Positions 26,301 to 35,578 of a stretch of 64,000 nucleotides of DNA are shown piece by piece. The notes beneath the pieces are model-generated. The model saw only the letters and a list, made by a program, of their open reading frames with translations. It was not told the origin of the DNA and searched no databases. Both the position numbers and the translations under genes were made by a program. The stretch lies in the NCBI RefSeq assembly GCF_008831285.2, contig NC_045138.2, positions 36,881,115 to 36,945,114 on the forward strand, written 5' to 3'. Position 1 is the first letter of the stretch, and every line of letters starts with the position of its first letter. This stretch comes from Nymphaea colorata. Lineage: Eukaryota > Streptophyta > Magnoliopsida > Nymphaeales > Nymphaeaceae.

Positions 26301-28525
26301 TCGTAATTCACATTTCCAGAGCTTAGTTTGCAACCTTGCCCTAAATTGCATTCATGTCATTGACAGGGCACTGACATCAACTTCGTTATTGTTGTTTATA
26401 GGTTGTTTACATTATCGTGTTATATAAGGATTCTAATGTATATCTGCATGGTGAATATGGCTTCTTTCAGCTATAATTCACAAATTAAGTGTGTTCTGTT
26501 AGCATTTTCATAGTGAAAATGACCATCAGTCATTTTATTGTTACAGCTGCTGGATTGGGCAACTATGTGGAGGCACTCGTTAGAAAAGCTGAAGCGGAGT
26601 TCAATGTATATCTCTTACCTGACTTCTTTCCGTAAATCAAAGTTTTCTTTTGGAACATGCACTGTTTCAGTCAATGTTATAAGAGGCGTAGTGTATCGCG
26701 TATCGGTCGGGCCGACCTATACGCCGTATCACAAACGTAGCGTAGCGTATCGTAAAATTAATTTTTTTATTTTTAAAGAATATTTAAAAATCAAAAAAAT
26801 ATAAAAAAATCTGAAAAAATGAACAAAAAATCAGAAATCAAGAAAAATGCATTCAAATATAAAAAAGATCATCATACATAAGGAACATTCATGTGTATCA
26901 ACAACACATTAAAAAATAAGAAATCAGATATTCAAAATAACATAATAAGCATCCATCACAATTTTAAACTTGAAAATTTTATAGTCTCTTAAGACGGAGA
27001 GTCTTAGGACTTGGAGTTTTAGGACTTAGATTACATCACAATTTTATAAGTTTAAAACAGATAATTATCATCTTTCATGATTCAACTATAATATCTTTCA
27101 AATCGATGAATCCTTGGTTATTTTTTATGAAAATGGGCAAAATCTCTCCCTCGTACCGTCTTACATCTATTGGAGTCTTTAAATACAAGAGAGAGAGAGG
27201 GAGGAGTGTTTAAAATTTAAAAACAAAGAATTTTGTGTTTTAGCCCGTATCGTACGATACGGGCGATACGCTTACGATACACGAGCGTATCGTGTATTGT
27301 AAGTGTATGTATAAGTTTTCTAAACCTATACGATACGTGCGTATCGTGCGATACAGATAACATTGGTTTCAGTCGTATATGTTAATTCTTGTGAACTCCT
27401 CTGAAGATTAATTTTAACTGTTACAACCTGGTGCTCCTTTTTGCCTAACAAAGCAAGCATAGGTTGCACACATACACATTTGTGGAAAAACCACACGTTC
27501 TGATAGTATTATTGGTACTGTTATGACGCAGTCATTGTGGTTGTATATTGATCTATCTTATTGCAGGTTGTCATCATTCAGGTGAATGGGCTTGAACAAT
27601 CGTCACATCCAATACATGTCTTCCATATAGGGAAAATGAAAATAAAGCTTTATAAAGGAAGAGCGATAAAGGCAAAGGAATCCTATTCTTCTTCAATGCA
27701 GGTACTTTTCTGTAATTATAAATATGTTTCTTTTTAGAGAATTGCAACTCAGGACATGTGAAAATAATCTGAATGTCTGATAGTCTTCGTTCTGCTTGAT
27801 ATCTTGCTTGGGGTTATCTTTTTCTGATGATGCAAGTAACCAAATTCTGAGATGCGCTTGGATTTGCCAAGATTAGAGCTGCGTGTATGCCATGCCCTGG
27901 TTTTTTTATGTGCTGCGGTGTAAAAGCCTTGGATCTTCTTCTCTTCCCTACCGGGAAACTTGATCCTTGCTCACATAAATATGGGCAACTTAACTGTACA
28001 TGGGATTCTTATATGTACCCTGATGCTTCTTATATATGAGCTCGTTCAAATATCCAGGGTTGTTAAAGACCAGGGGGCCATAGGATTAATATGGGATCAT
28101 TTTTTTGTGTTCTTTGGGTTATTTACAATATAGTTTCTGTTAATCTGATTTGTTTTTGGAGGTTGGGTTGAATGCTGTCAGGTTATTATTTGTGCTGGTG
28201 TTTCATTGATTTTTTTGTTAAATGTCTTTTTTGTTTAAATTATGTTGACTCGTGGATCATTTATCCTAGTATAGGTGGATCATTTATTCTAGACTTCTAG
28301 TATAGACTGTTGAAGGCCCATCCTTGATTTTGGCATTGGAAGTACTAACATTTGATATGTTGACTCGTGGATCATTTATCCTAGTATGGGTGGATCATTT
28401 ATTCTAGTATAGACTGTTGAAGGCCCATCTTTGATTTTGGCATTGGAAGTACTAACATTTGATCTGTTTTTTGGTATTTTGGACTTTCCATTGAACTATC
28501 CGGATCTTCAGTTTTATGAACAGTT

Positions 28526-28574
<49 letters not shown>

Positions 28575-29045
28575 AAGGTTCATGATTATGACAATAACTG
28601 CTAGCGTGTTTTTGCATGCAAGTTTGTGTCATTTTTTTTTTGTTCCGTAAAGGCAAATGAGAGGATCTTCTCTTTCGATGGTCCCTTAGATATGCGGAGT
28701 TAGAGGTGGTGGCAATGCTGCAGCACAGACGCTATTCTGGCAGGCAAAAAGAGGCCTTTCCTTTACGCTAGCCTTTGAATCAGCAAGAGAAAGGAATGCA
28801 GCAATCATGCTGGCCAGGAGGTTTGCGTTTGATTGTAATGTAAGTCTTTAACTTGTCTTTGTTGGGATCGCCAAGTTGGTTCACCTTTAGTCGTTTAGCC
28901 TCTAATGATTTGGTTTGGGCTATGTTTCTTTCTTAATGGCTATTAGGCTTATTTTAATAATTGATATTCTGAGTATAATTTTTTCAAATACTTATGTCAG
29001 ATTATGCTTGGCGGGCCGGGTGACCGCGAACGGCAAGGGACATGA
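19054..29045 (+). CDS. SCAB1: Stomatal closure-related actin-binding protein (SCAB1-type)
   Basis: Twelve coding exons: 19054-19329, 20005-20133, 21387-21479, 22139-22279, 22695-22763, 23798-23881, 24732-24912, 25968-26084, 26547-26605, 27567-27701, 28690-28839 and 29001-29045. All have GT/AG borders and keep frame, giving 492 residues against about 496 in Arabidopsis SCAB1. N-terminal actin-binding segment (SADVNFATSRFPNYRI, SMKDIVARETAQLLEQQKRL), then a coiled coil over roughly residues 100-270 (SLRGRVAGRNKDDVEEAI, VEALAVQLTQREGELL), then the fused Ig-PH module from about residue 280 (GSCLRIVGCVDDAPDL, SIYAPEPFDVGRQL, GNAAAQTLFWQAKRGLSF). In Arabidopsis SCAB1 is a dimeric actin-filament binding, bundling and stabilising protein acting in guard-cell actin rearrangement. 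The start at MRVNGVEEPMQ is the first in-frame ATG after the leader acceptor. Introns reach 1.4 kb and hold repeats and a hAT-like element. Family identity is secure; being SCAB1 rather than a sister paralog is likely. Confidence 0.95.
23291..23354. repeat. Compound (CT)n(AT)n microsatellite in a SCAB1 intron
   Basis: CT dinucleotides to 23316 run directly into about 19 AT units to 23354, followed by a CA-rich GCACACAG stretch. Lies in the intron between the fifth and sixth coding exons. Confidence 0.95.
23652..23748. repeat. Short direct duplication in a SCAB1 intron
   Basis: GACTGGGGCTTCCTGGAAAT through ACTAGAAAACTTG occurs at 23652-23690 and again at 23710-23748, differing by one base of a T run. 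Confidence 0.85.
25439..25690. repeat. Diverged tandem duplication in a SCAB1 intron
   Basis: Blocks at about 25439-25560 and 25575-25690 share the order TGAAATATGCT, GACTT(T/C)AGCATGA, TGTTATTTGT, TTTTCTTATTT and ATGGTGAAT/TTGGTGAAT. A further 24-bp tandem pair (GTAAATCTCCCAGC) follows at about 25704-25752. Confidence 0.65.
26672..27365. mobile_element. hAT-like non-autonomous transposon (MITE), 694 bp, in a SCAB1 intron
   Basis: The ends are perfect 9-bp inverted repeats, CAATGTTAT and ATAACATTG. They are flanked by an exact 8-bp direct repeat GTTTCAGT at 26664-26671 and 27366-27373. An 8-bp target duplication and a terminus fitting the YARNG rule point to the hAT superfamily. The subterminal regions carry eleven GTATCG/CGATAC hexamers, several in palindromic pairs such as CGTATCGTACGATACG: three near the left end and eight near the right end. 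The interior is A/T-rich without a transposase frame, so movement would need an enzyme supplied elsewhere. It sits in the intron after the NYVEALVRKAEAEFN exon and should be spliced out. Confidence 0.8.
28242..28463. repeat. Tandem duplication (about 107-115 bp) in a SCAB1 intron
   Basis: Copy 1 (28242-28356) and copy 2 (28357-28463) both run from ATGTTGACTCGTGGATCATT to GGAAGTACTAACATTTGAT. They are nearly identical; copy 2 lacks a short ACTTCTAG segment. The copies abut directly, indicating a recent event. Confidence 0.9.
28526..28573. repeat. (C)8(CT)n microsatellite in a SCAB1 intron
   Basis: Eight C followed by about 20 CT units, about 115 bases before the penultimate coding exon. Confidence 0.95.
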
Positions 29046-29425
29046 CTCTGGAACCGGCCTGTCCTCTGTAATTTGTACTGTTGTAAGTATCCACACTCAT
29101 TATTGAACCATTGGAGAGCTCATCAGAACTGCCAAGTCACGGCAATGTTGTAGAAGCTTCCTGACATCCATGTTGCCTCAGTTAACATCAAGGCATCCTT
29201 TTTACTTGCCTTTTTGTGATTGAAAGCAAAATCTGGTATATCTGCGGGTTTGCTGATTTGAGCCATGCCCCATTTGTGTATGCAAATTTGAACAATGTAT
29301 TTACGAGTCCTTCGCTGAGTGATTGGGGGTGCTGGATTGTAGTTATAGCTCATTATGTATTGGTTTTACTGTTTATTCTACTGAATGGAAATTTAAGCAG
29401 TTTTGACAAAAGGCAAAAATTAGCA

Positions 29426-29456
<31 letters not shown>

Positions 29457-30789
29457 CTGAAAGGCAATGCGTAGCATTCAGAGAAAGCCTATGAGAAAGA
29501 TTTCAAAAGGCCCCCCATTGCTAGCAATCAGATACCGAATGGTCGGAAGTGAACATGTATGCAAGTGCTTATAACATTTCAAAAAATTGATGGCTTAAAA
29601 GGCAATTTTCTTCAGCGAAAAAAAAAAGAAAGTTTGGGCTCTTAACAAAATGATCATACGTCACATCTATACAGTTAAATTAAGCCAAAGCAACTTGAAA
29701 TATCGGAATGTAAAAGGATATTGTGCATATTTTTCCCGACTGACTGTGCCATGGAGATCGAAAAGCTTGCCTGGTTCTGCCCGTATATCTCGCCAATCAG
29801 AGTAGGGAAGAAAAATTTGACTTGGAACTGCTTGTTTCATATGTCAATTGTGATCCACGCGACAGGTAGTTTATCCTGAAATCTCAGGAGGAACGTATGG
29901 GCAGATTTAAGAGGGAGAGGTGCAATCTCAACATAAGAAGAGCAAAACAAATGGCTTCTATTCCCATTGGGCATTATATTCTTGTAGCATGTAGGGTGGA
30001 GTTCAGTGAAGGGACACGAACTCGAAAGGGTAACCGGGGACTTCGGCTTTCACTTGGGCAGTGAAGTTTCGTTTTCCTTCACGAAAACAGCTATTACTTT
30101 ATTTCCAATTTGTCAGATTAACATTTGAAGTAATTTCTAAGCAGAAAACAGGAAACTGGAAAAGCCACGGTATGAATGTGGCACCTTTAATTTTCCGCTG
30201 TTAAGGTCTGTTTATATTTAATCAGGCTCTGGTGCTGTAGCCGGTTTTCCAACCTTATGCTCCCAGGTCCAAAGTCAACAAAAGAATTGGATCGCTCGTT
30301 CAGGATCAAGTAACAGATCCCGAACGACCGGGTCCAAATTTCTTCCGTGCAACTTAACCGATCCAAACCAGATCTATTTGCAGTTTTAGTTAGAACCTAA
30401 GCAAGAACTGGGCCCCCATAGAGGGCTGGCTAATCCAGTAAACCCCTAGAGTACTGGGTTATGATCTGCCCATGGATCCGATCCGTTGGGAGTCTAATGA
30501 AGCGTACTGAAAAACTCCAACTATATGATGTTAGGGTACTTTTGTCAATTCACGTGAAAATCCCATCTGCCCCCTTTTGGTTTGGGGCTTACAATGGCCA
30601 GCTTACACCTCACACGACGTTTTCTCGAGAAACTGATGGGAGCAATTTAGTCATTTCCCCTGGTCGGAGGAAGGGTGTTTCTGGTCATTTCGGATTAGAA
30701 GTCCAAAATCGTCAAGAATTTTGAAGAGGACGAGCGCTGGCCTGCCCTTTGACCGAGGCCCCCATTCGCCATTCAAAACAAAACTAATC
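29046..30789. other. SCAB1 3' UTR and intergenic region before the cyclin gene
   Basis: Presumed 3' UTR for the first few hundred bases. A (GT)n(GA)n tract lies at about 29426-29456. No gene is recognised; open frames at 29216-29494 and 30461-30724 show no family resemblance. The right end grades into the cyclin promoter. Confidence 0.5.
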
Positions 30790-30868
30790 CCCAACGGCTC
30801 TTGTGAGCACGGCTGAAGGATTTCGACCGTTGCAACTCCCGAAAGAAGGAAAAAATTCGACCGTTGGA
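30790..30868 (+). promoter_or_regulatory. Cluster of three MSA (mitosis-specific activator) sites upstream of CYCB1
   Basis: Known MSA consensus is YCYAACGGYY with core AACGG, bound by three-repeat MYB factors. Sites: CCCAACGGCT at 30790-30799 (forward, full match); TGCAACGGTC at 30825-30834 (reverse strand, one mismatch); TCCAACGGTC at 30859-30868 (reverse strand, full match). All lie 300-380 bp before the start codon, where such sites are expected for a G2/M-expressed cyclin B. Confidence 0.75.
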
Positions 30869-31167
30869 CGCGTCCTTTGTTTCAAACCATACTGTTAAGC
30901 GTCCCTCGTGTTTTTCATTATATTCGGGGCCACCACAAGAAGGAGGAAAAGAGAGAGGCAGAGGAAGAAAGAAAGAAGGAAAGAATAGAGGAAAAGAAAG
31001 GAAAGATTGGTGAAAAGGGAGGAAGAGGAAAGAGGGGGCCATCGTCTTCTTCCTGGGCCTTCACTACGGCGGCATTCAACTGTGATCGGGAGCCACAGGA
31101 CCAACTCCGTTCTTTCATTTCGTCCGTTTTTTCATCCCTTGGAGCTGCGGTGTTTGGGCAAGACGCT

Positions 31168-34100
31168 ATGGCTCCAAAGGTTGCAGTCCCGCAAGCCAGA
31201 GGTGAGTCTTTCTCTCTTCTTCGTTGACCCTGTTTTCCGTTTTTTTTTTCCATTTTCCTGAGCCAGTTTCTTTGGTAGCTTAGTAATATTCAGGTTTTAA
31301 ACCATTTTGGTCCTTTTTCATCAACGTTCTTCTCTACTGTTCTGACGGTGTCTCTTTTGGAGTTGTACTGGTCTGTTATTGATCTTGGCCTTTCTTTTCT
31401 TGCTTCTTCGTCAAATTCTTAATTTCGGGAGAAACTCGATTGGTCGTTCTAGGATCACGCTAGAATTTCATGTTTCGTTAATATGGCATTAGTTTATCCA
31501 TCGTCAATCCTCTTCATGAGCTTTTCGGGCGACATCTTGCTCTTGTTCCCTAGATGTTCGAATTTCAGAACCAATGTTCTCCGACAATTCTGTTTTCAGA
31601 ACAGTCTGTTCTTGTGATTTTCACCGCCATCGTTGTCCTTGCCATCTTTGCTATCTTTTAATCTTTCATTCGATTGTTTTGACATTTCACAATCTTCTCG
31701 TTTGTAGTTCTTAGTTCTTGAACTCGCTCGTAACTATAGATCTTCTTCTGTTCCTGCCGAAATACTGCATAGATTAGAGAAATCTTTTCTTATTGGGATC
31801 GTTTATGCAGGTGAACCGATAGTTGCTGGTAAGCAGAAACCTGCGGTTGCAGATGCAAAGAATCGCCGTGCTCTTGGGGACATCGGCAATGTGGTTGTTA
31901 CTCGTTGTGTCGAAGGGTGAGTAGCGTTCTCAATGAATAATCACACTATTTTTTGTTCTCGATAGGAATTTTAATGACATTTGGTTTCTTTTTCTTTTTA
32001 ACAGTAAACAACCTCAACCACAACTCTCACGCCCCATCACAAGGTGTGTTCTGCATTCCGCCAAAAGCTTCTCTAACATGTATCTCTTTCCTCCTTGGCA
32101 CATGGTAATTAGTGGCTGATTTCTGATTCTTGCTTTGTTATCAGGAGCTTTGGTGCTCAACTTCTGGCAAACGCACAGGCAGCAGCAGCAACTAAGGTAT
32201 GATCTGCCAATTCAGAAGAAATTTACATCACATTTCTGGCGCCATGGTCAAATGTATATGTTGGTTGGGGCAGAAAAATCCGGCAGCTGCGGCAGCACCA
32301 GTGGCTGATGTTGGAGTAAAGGCGGTTGCGAAGAAAGTTGGTGCCAAGGTGAAGGTGGAAACCGTGATCGAAATCAGCCCAGATACGAATGAGGGCATCG
32401 AGGAAAAATCAGGAAACAGGAAAGCTTCAAGACAGGGTTCATCGAAGAAGAGAGCTCCCACTCTTACTAAGATCCTTACTGACAGAAGCAAGGTGCAGTT
32501 TTACACATTATGTTGCCCGTTTCTCAAGTGGGATTTAAACTCCTGGCCTCTTACCGTGTTACCATATTTTATTTGAAACAGTATGCTTGTGGAATAACTG
32601 AAAAATCCAAAGAAAAAGATCATAATATTGATTGCGGGGACGCGGATGATCAATTGGCAGTCGTGGAGTATGTTGATGACATATACAAATTTTATCGACT
32701 TGCAGAGGTCAGTTTACTATGCATTCAGGTGGTTCAGGTTTTCTGGTGGTGGTGGTTTATTAAAAAATTATCTGTGTTCTTGTCCAGGCTTCATGTAAAA
32801 TTCCTGACTATATGGACGCACAAACTGAACTGAATTCAAAGATGAGAGCCATCTTGGCCGACTGGCTGGTTGAAGTGCACTTAAGATTCGAACTAATGCC
32901 TGAAACTCTCTACCTAACAATGCACATTATTGATCGATTCCTTTCGATCAGAGCTGTCCCAAGAAGAGATCTTCAGCTAGTTGGTGTAACGGCTATGCTC
33001 ATTGCCTGTAAATACGAAGAGATTTGGGCCCCTGAGGTGATGAATTCATCCGCTTCCAGTGGAAGTCTCGTTCACTTATTGCATTGCATTTCTTTCAGGG
33101 AAATGAACTTCAGTTTTATTGCCCGTGCTAATTTGCAGGTCAATGATTTCGTATGCATATCAGATAGAGCATACACCAGAGATCAAATATTGGTTATGGA
33201 AAAGACTATTCTGAATTACCTTGAGTGGAGTCTAACTGTTCCCACCCCTTATGTTTTCTTACTCAGATTTTTGAAGGCATCCACTTCTGATCAGCAGGTG
33301 AAGATTATAATGCAACCAGTTATTTTCTCTTCTTTTCTTTCCTTATTTGCCTGTTTCTCAGCACTCACTGTTTCTACTTTGTCAGCTTGACGCAAGAACA
33401 ATGGAGCACCTGGTGTTCTTTTTTGCTGAACTAAGCTTGATTCAGTACTCCATGATAACTTACTGCCCGTCCATGATAGCAGCATCTGCCGTGTATGCCG
33501 CTCGACGCACGCTCAATGCAAGTTCTTCTTGGACGGAAGCTCTTAAAAAACATACCTCCTACTCAGAAGAGCAAGTAAAGTATGTACACATCCACTGGGC
33601 AATATATAACCACTTACTTTCTCTTCTTTTTGAGCAAGCACACATGTCTGTGGTAAGTAGAGTCTAAAGTATGAGGCCAACAATTTCTTTCAAAATCGCA
33701 CAAGGTTGGTAGTGAGTGGTTCCCTAGGCTCTTCTCCAGCAAAAGAAGACACAATTCTACGGGATCCCAATTTCAAAAATGTACAGGAACACAGAGCAAA
33801 TATGACTGATAGGATAAAGAAATAATTGAAGTACATATGGTAAGGATTTTATTTTATTTTGGGTGGGTCCCCACGAAATTTCACTGCCCAAATCTGAGAT
33901 CCAAGGTGCAGTGATCTTACTTTTATATACTCTGCCCTGTGGTGTAGTCTGCAGTACCAATGGATACTGCAGGCGAACCAAATGCCATGGAGGGCGGCGA
34001 GTCCCAGTGGTCCCTACCTGTAATGTATGGGCTTTTTAGGGATAAGATATGACAAAGCCTTGGACAACTAGTTTTTACAAAAGAAGAAGTACTTGCAGAA

Positions 34101-34585
34101 TGAATGCGCCATTAATGTATTCTAGCATCCTTGTATAGGGCGTCATTAATTGTACCTATTTTGGCTGTATGCGTTTGTCCAGTCCACATCCCAATTGTAC
34201 GTACTCTTTTTACAGACTTCTGTCTTTATGTCTACAGTTTATATTTCCCTGACATTTCTGTTCCACTTCATGTGAATATCATGTTCTGAATTATGAAGGT
34301 TGACTGAAGTGAAATTAATGGGTGTTGTCTGTTTGTGTCTTTTGCTTTTCTAGTGTTATCATGCAATATTGATTTCTAACATGCATCATAAGAGTTGGTC
34401 TTGATGTCTGTGAGTTTTCCCCCTTCAACAGAGAGTGTGCAAGCCACATGGTGCACTTCCATTCAACTGCTGTAGGCAGCAAGCTTAAGGTTGTTCACAA
34501 GAAGTACTCGAGTGCCCAACTTGGGTCAGTTGCACTTCTTCCTCCAGCAGCCGAACTGCTCGCAGAGAGGAGGGCTACCTTCTGA
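31168..34585 (+). CDS. CYCB1: G2/mitotic-specific cyclin B1
   Basis: Ten exons: 31168-31201, 31811-31916, 32005-32043, 32145-32196, 32274-32492, 32582-32707, 32788-33036, 33139-33297, 33386-33579 and 34432-34585. All have GT/AG borders and phases that close, giving 443 residues, a normal B1 cyclin length. A destruction box RRALGDIGN at 30-38 marks it for APC/C degradation at anaphase. An Ala- and Lys-rich linker follows. The cyclin box opens with the B-type hallmark MRAILADWLVEVH at 211-223 and continues through ETLYLTMHIIDRFLS and IACKYEEIWAPE, whose Lys/Glu residues contact the CDK. The C-terminal cyclin fold (TPYVFLLRFLKAS, MIAASAVYAARRTL) completes it. The protein activates a mitotic CDK to drive entry into M phase. 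Three MSA sites upstream fit G2/M transcription. The first coding exon is only 34 bases. Confidence 0.95.
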
Positions 34586-34716
34586 TAGTCATTGTGGTTT
34601 CATCTGCTTCTCAGCAGCAGCAGCAGCAAATCTCTCTTGCAATTGAGAAGAGGGAAGGACGAGAGGTCGCTCACCTGTGTGACCCATGTGTTGGATGATG
34701 TGTCTGCTATATATGT

Positions 34717-35044
34717 TTCTTTGTCACTTTCTGTTTGACATTTTGTAGTTACAATTCTCAAGAGTACATGAAACTAATGTGTTTCAAACTGAAACAAACT
34801 CATTTGGCATATGTTGGTTACTCGCTCCTCAAGAGTACATGAAGACATGAAATTTATGTGTTTCGAACACATTTGAATTGATTAACTAAAATCTCACACA
34901 CATAAATGTCTTCTTTGTCACTTTCAGTTTCACAATTTGTAGTTACTCATTTCTCAAGGGTACATGAAACTAATGTGTTTCAAACAGAAACAAACGAGTA
35001 TTTGGCATATTATGTGTTTCAAACCCATTTAAATTGATTAACTA
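34717..35044. repeat. Direct duplication just downstream of CYCB1
   Basis: Copy 1 (34717-34888) and copy 2 (34911-35044) share TTCTTTGTCACTTTC, TTTGTAGTTAC, GTACATGAAACTAATGTGTT, AACAAAC and the end AATTGATTAACTA. Copy 1 carries an extra internal segment of about 40 bases. It lies in or just after the cyclin 3' UTR. Confidence 0.8.
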
Positions 35045-35048
35045 GGCG

Positions 35049-35085
35049 CTCTCACTCTCACTCTCTCTCTCTCTCTCTCTCTCTC
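35049..35085. repeat. (CT)n microsatellite
   Basis: CT units with two early CTCA interruptions, between the two tandem duplications downstream of CYCB1. Confidence 0.9.
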
Positions 35086-35119
35086 AACACATAAATGTGG
35101 ACAAGAACACGCTTGTGTG

Positions 35120-35578
35120 GTGTGACCCCCAATCTCAAATAAAGAAAACCCTTGAAGAAGAAAGTATTGCGCGTCCATTGGTTGTAAAGTTTGCTGCCAT
35201 GTCTCCGTTTTATATCATCTTAGTAATATGACTTGATTCAGACAACCGTAACAGACAACATAATGGCAACGTTGGGACTTGATTCAGGAACTTCACTGGA
35301 GGAGGACATCCCTTAAAACATGGTGGTGTTGGATATGACCACAGGTAAAAAGCTTGTGGGTGTGACCCAATCTCAAATAAAGAAAACCCTTGAAAGTATT
35401 CCATTGGTTGTAAGGTTTGCTGCTATATGTCTCCGTTTATGTCATAGTAACAGGATCATGATTCAGACAACCGTAACAGACAACATAATGGCAACGTTGA
35501 GACTTGATTCAGGAGCTTCACTGAAGGAGGACATCCCTTAAATTTCCTACCTACCACATGGTGGTGTTGGATATGACT
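35120..35578. repeat. Direct duplication of about 220 bp downstream of CYCB1
   Basis: Copy 1 (35120-35340) and copy 2 (35360-35578) share AATCTCAAATAAAGAAAACC, CAACCGTAACAGACAACATA, GACTTGATTCAGGA and TGGTGGTGTTGGATATGAC. The few indels are small. The 73-codon open frame inside (35320-35541) looks incidental to the repeat. Confidence 0.85.

Noticed and set aside
34717-35578. Possible CRISPR-like or regulated repeat array
   Set aside because: The window is plant nuclear DNA and the repeats are two simple tandem duplications without regular spacers.
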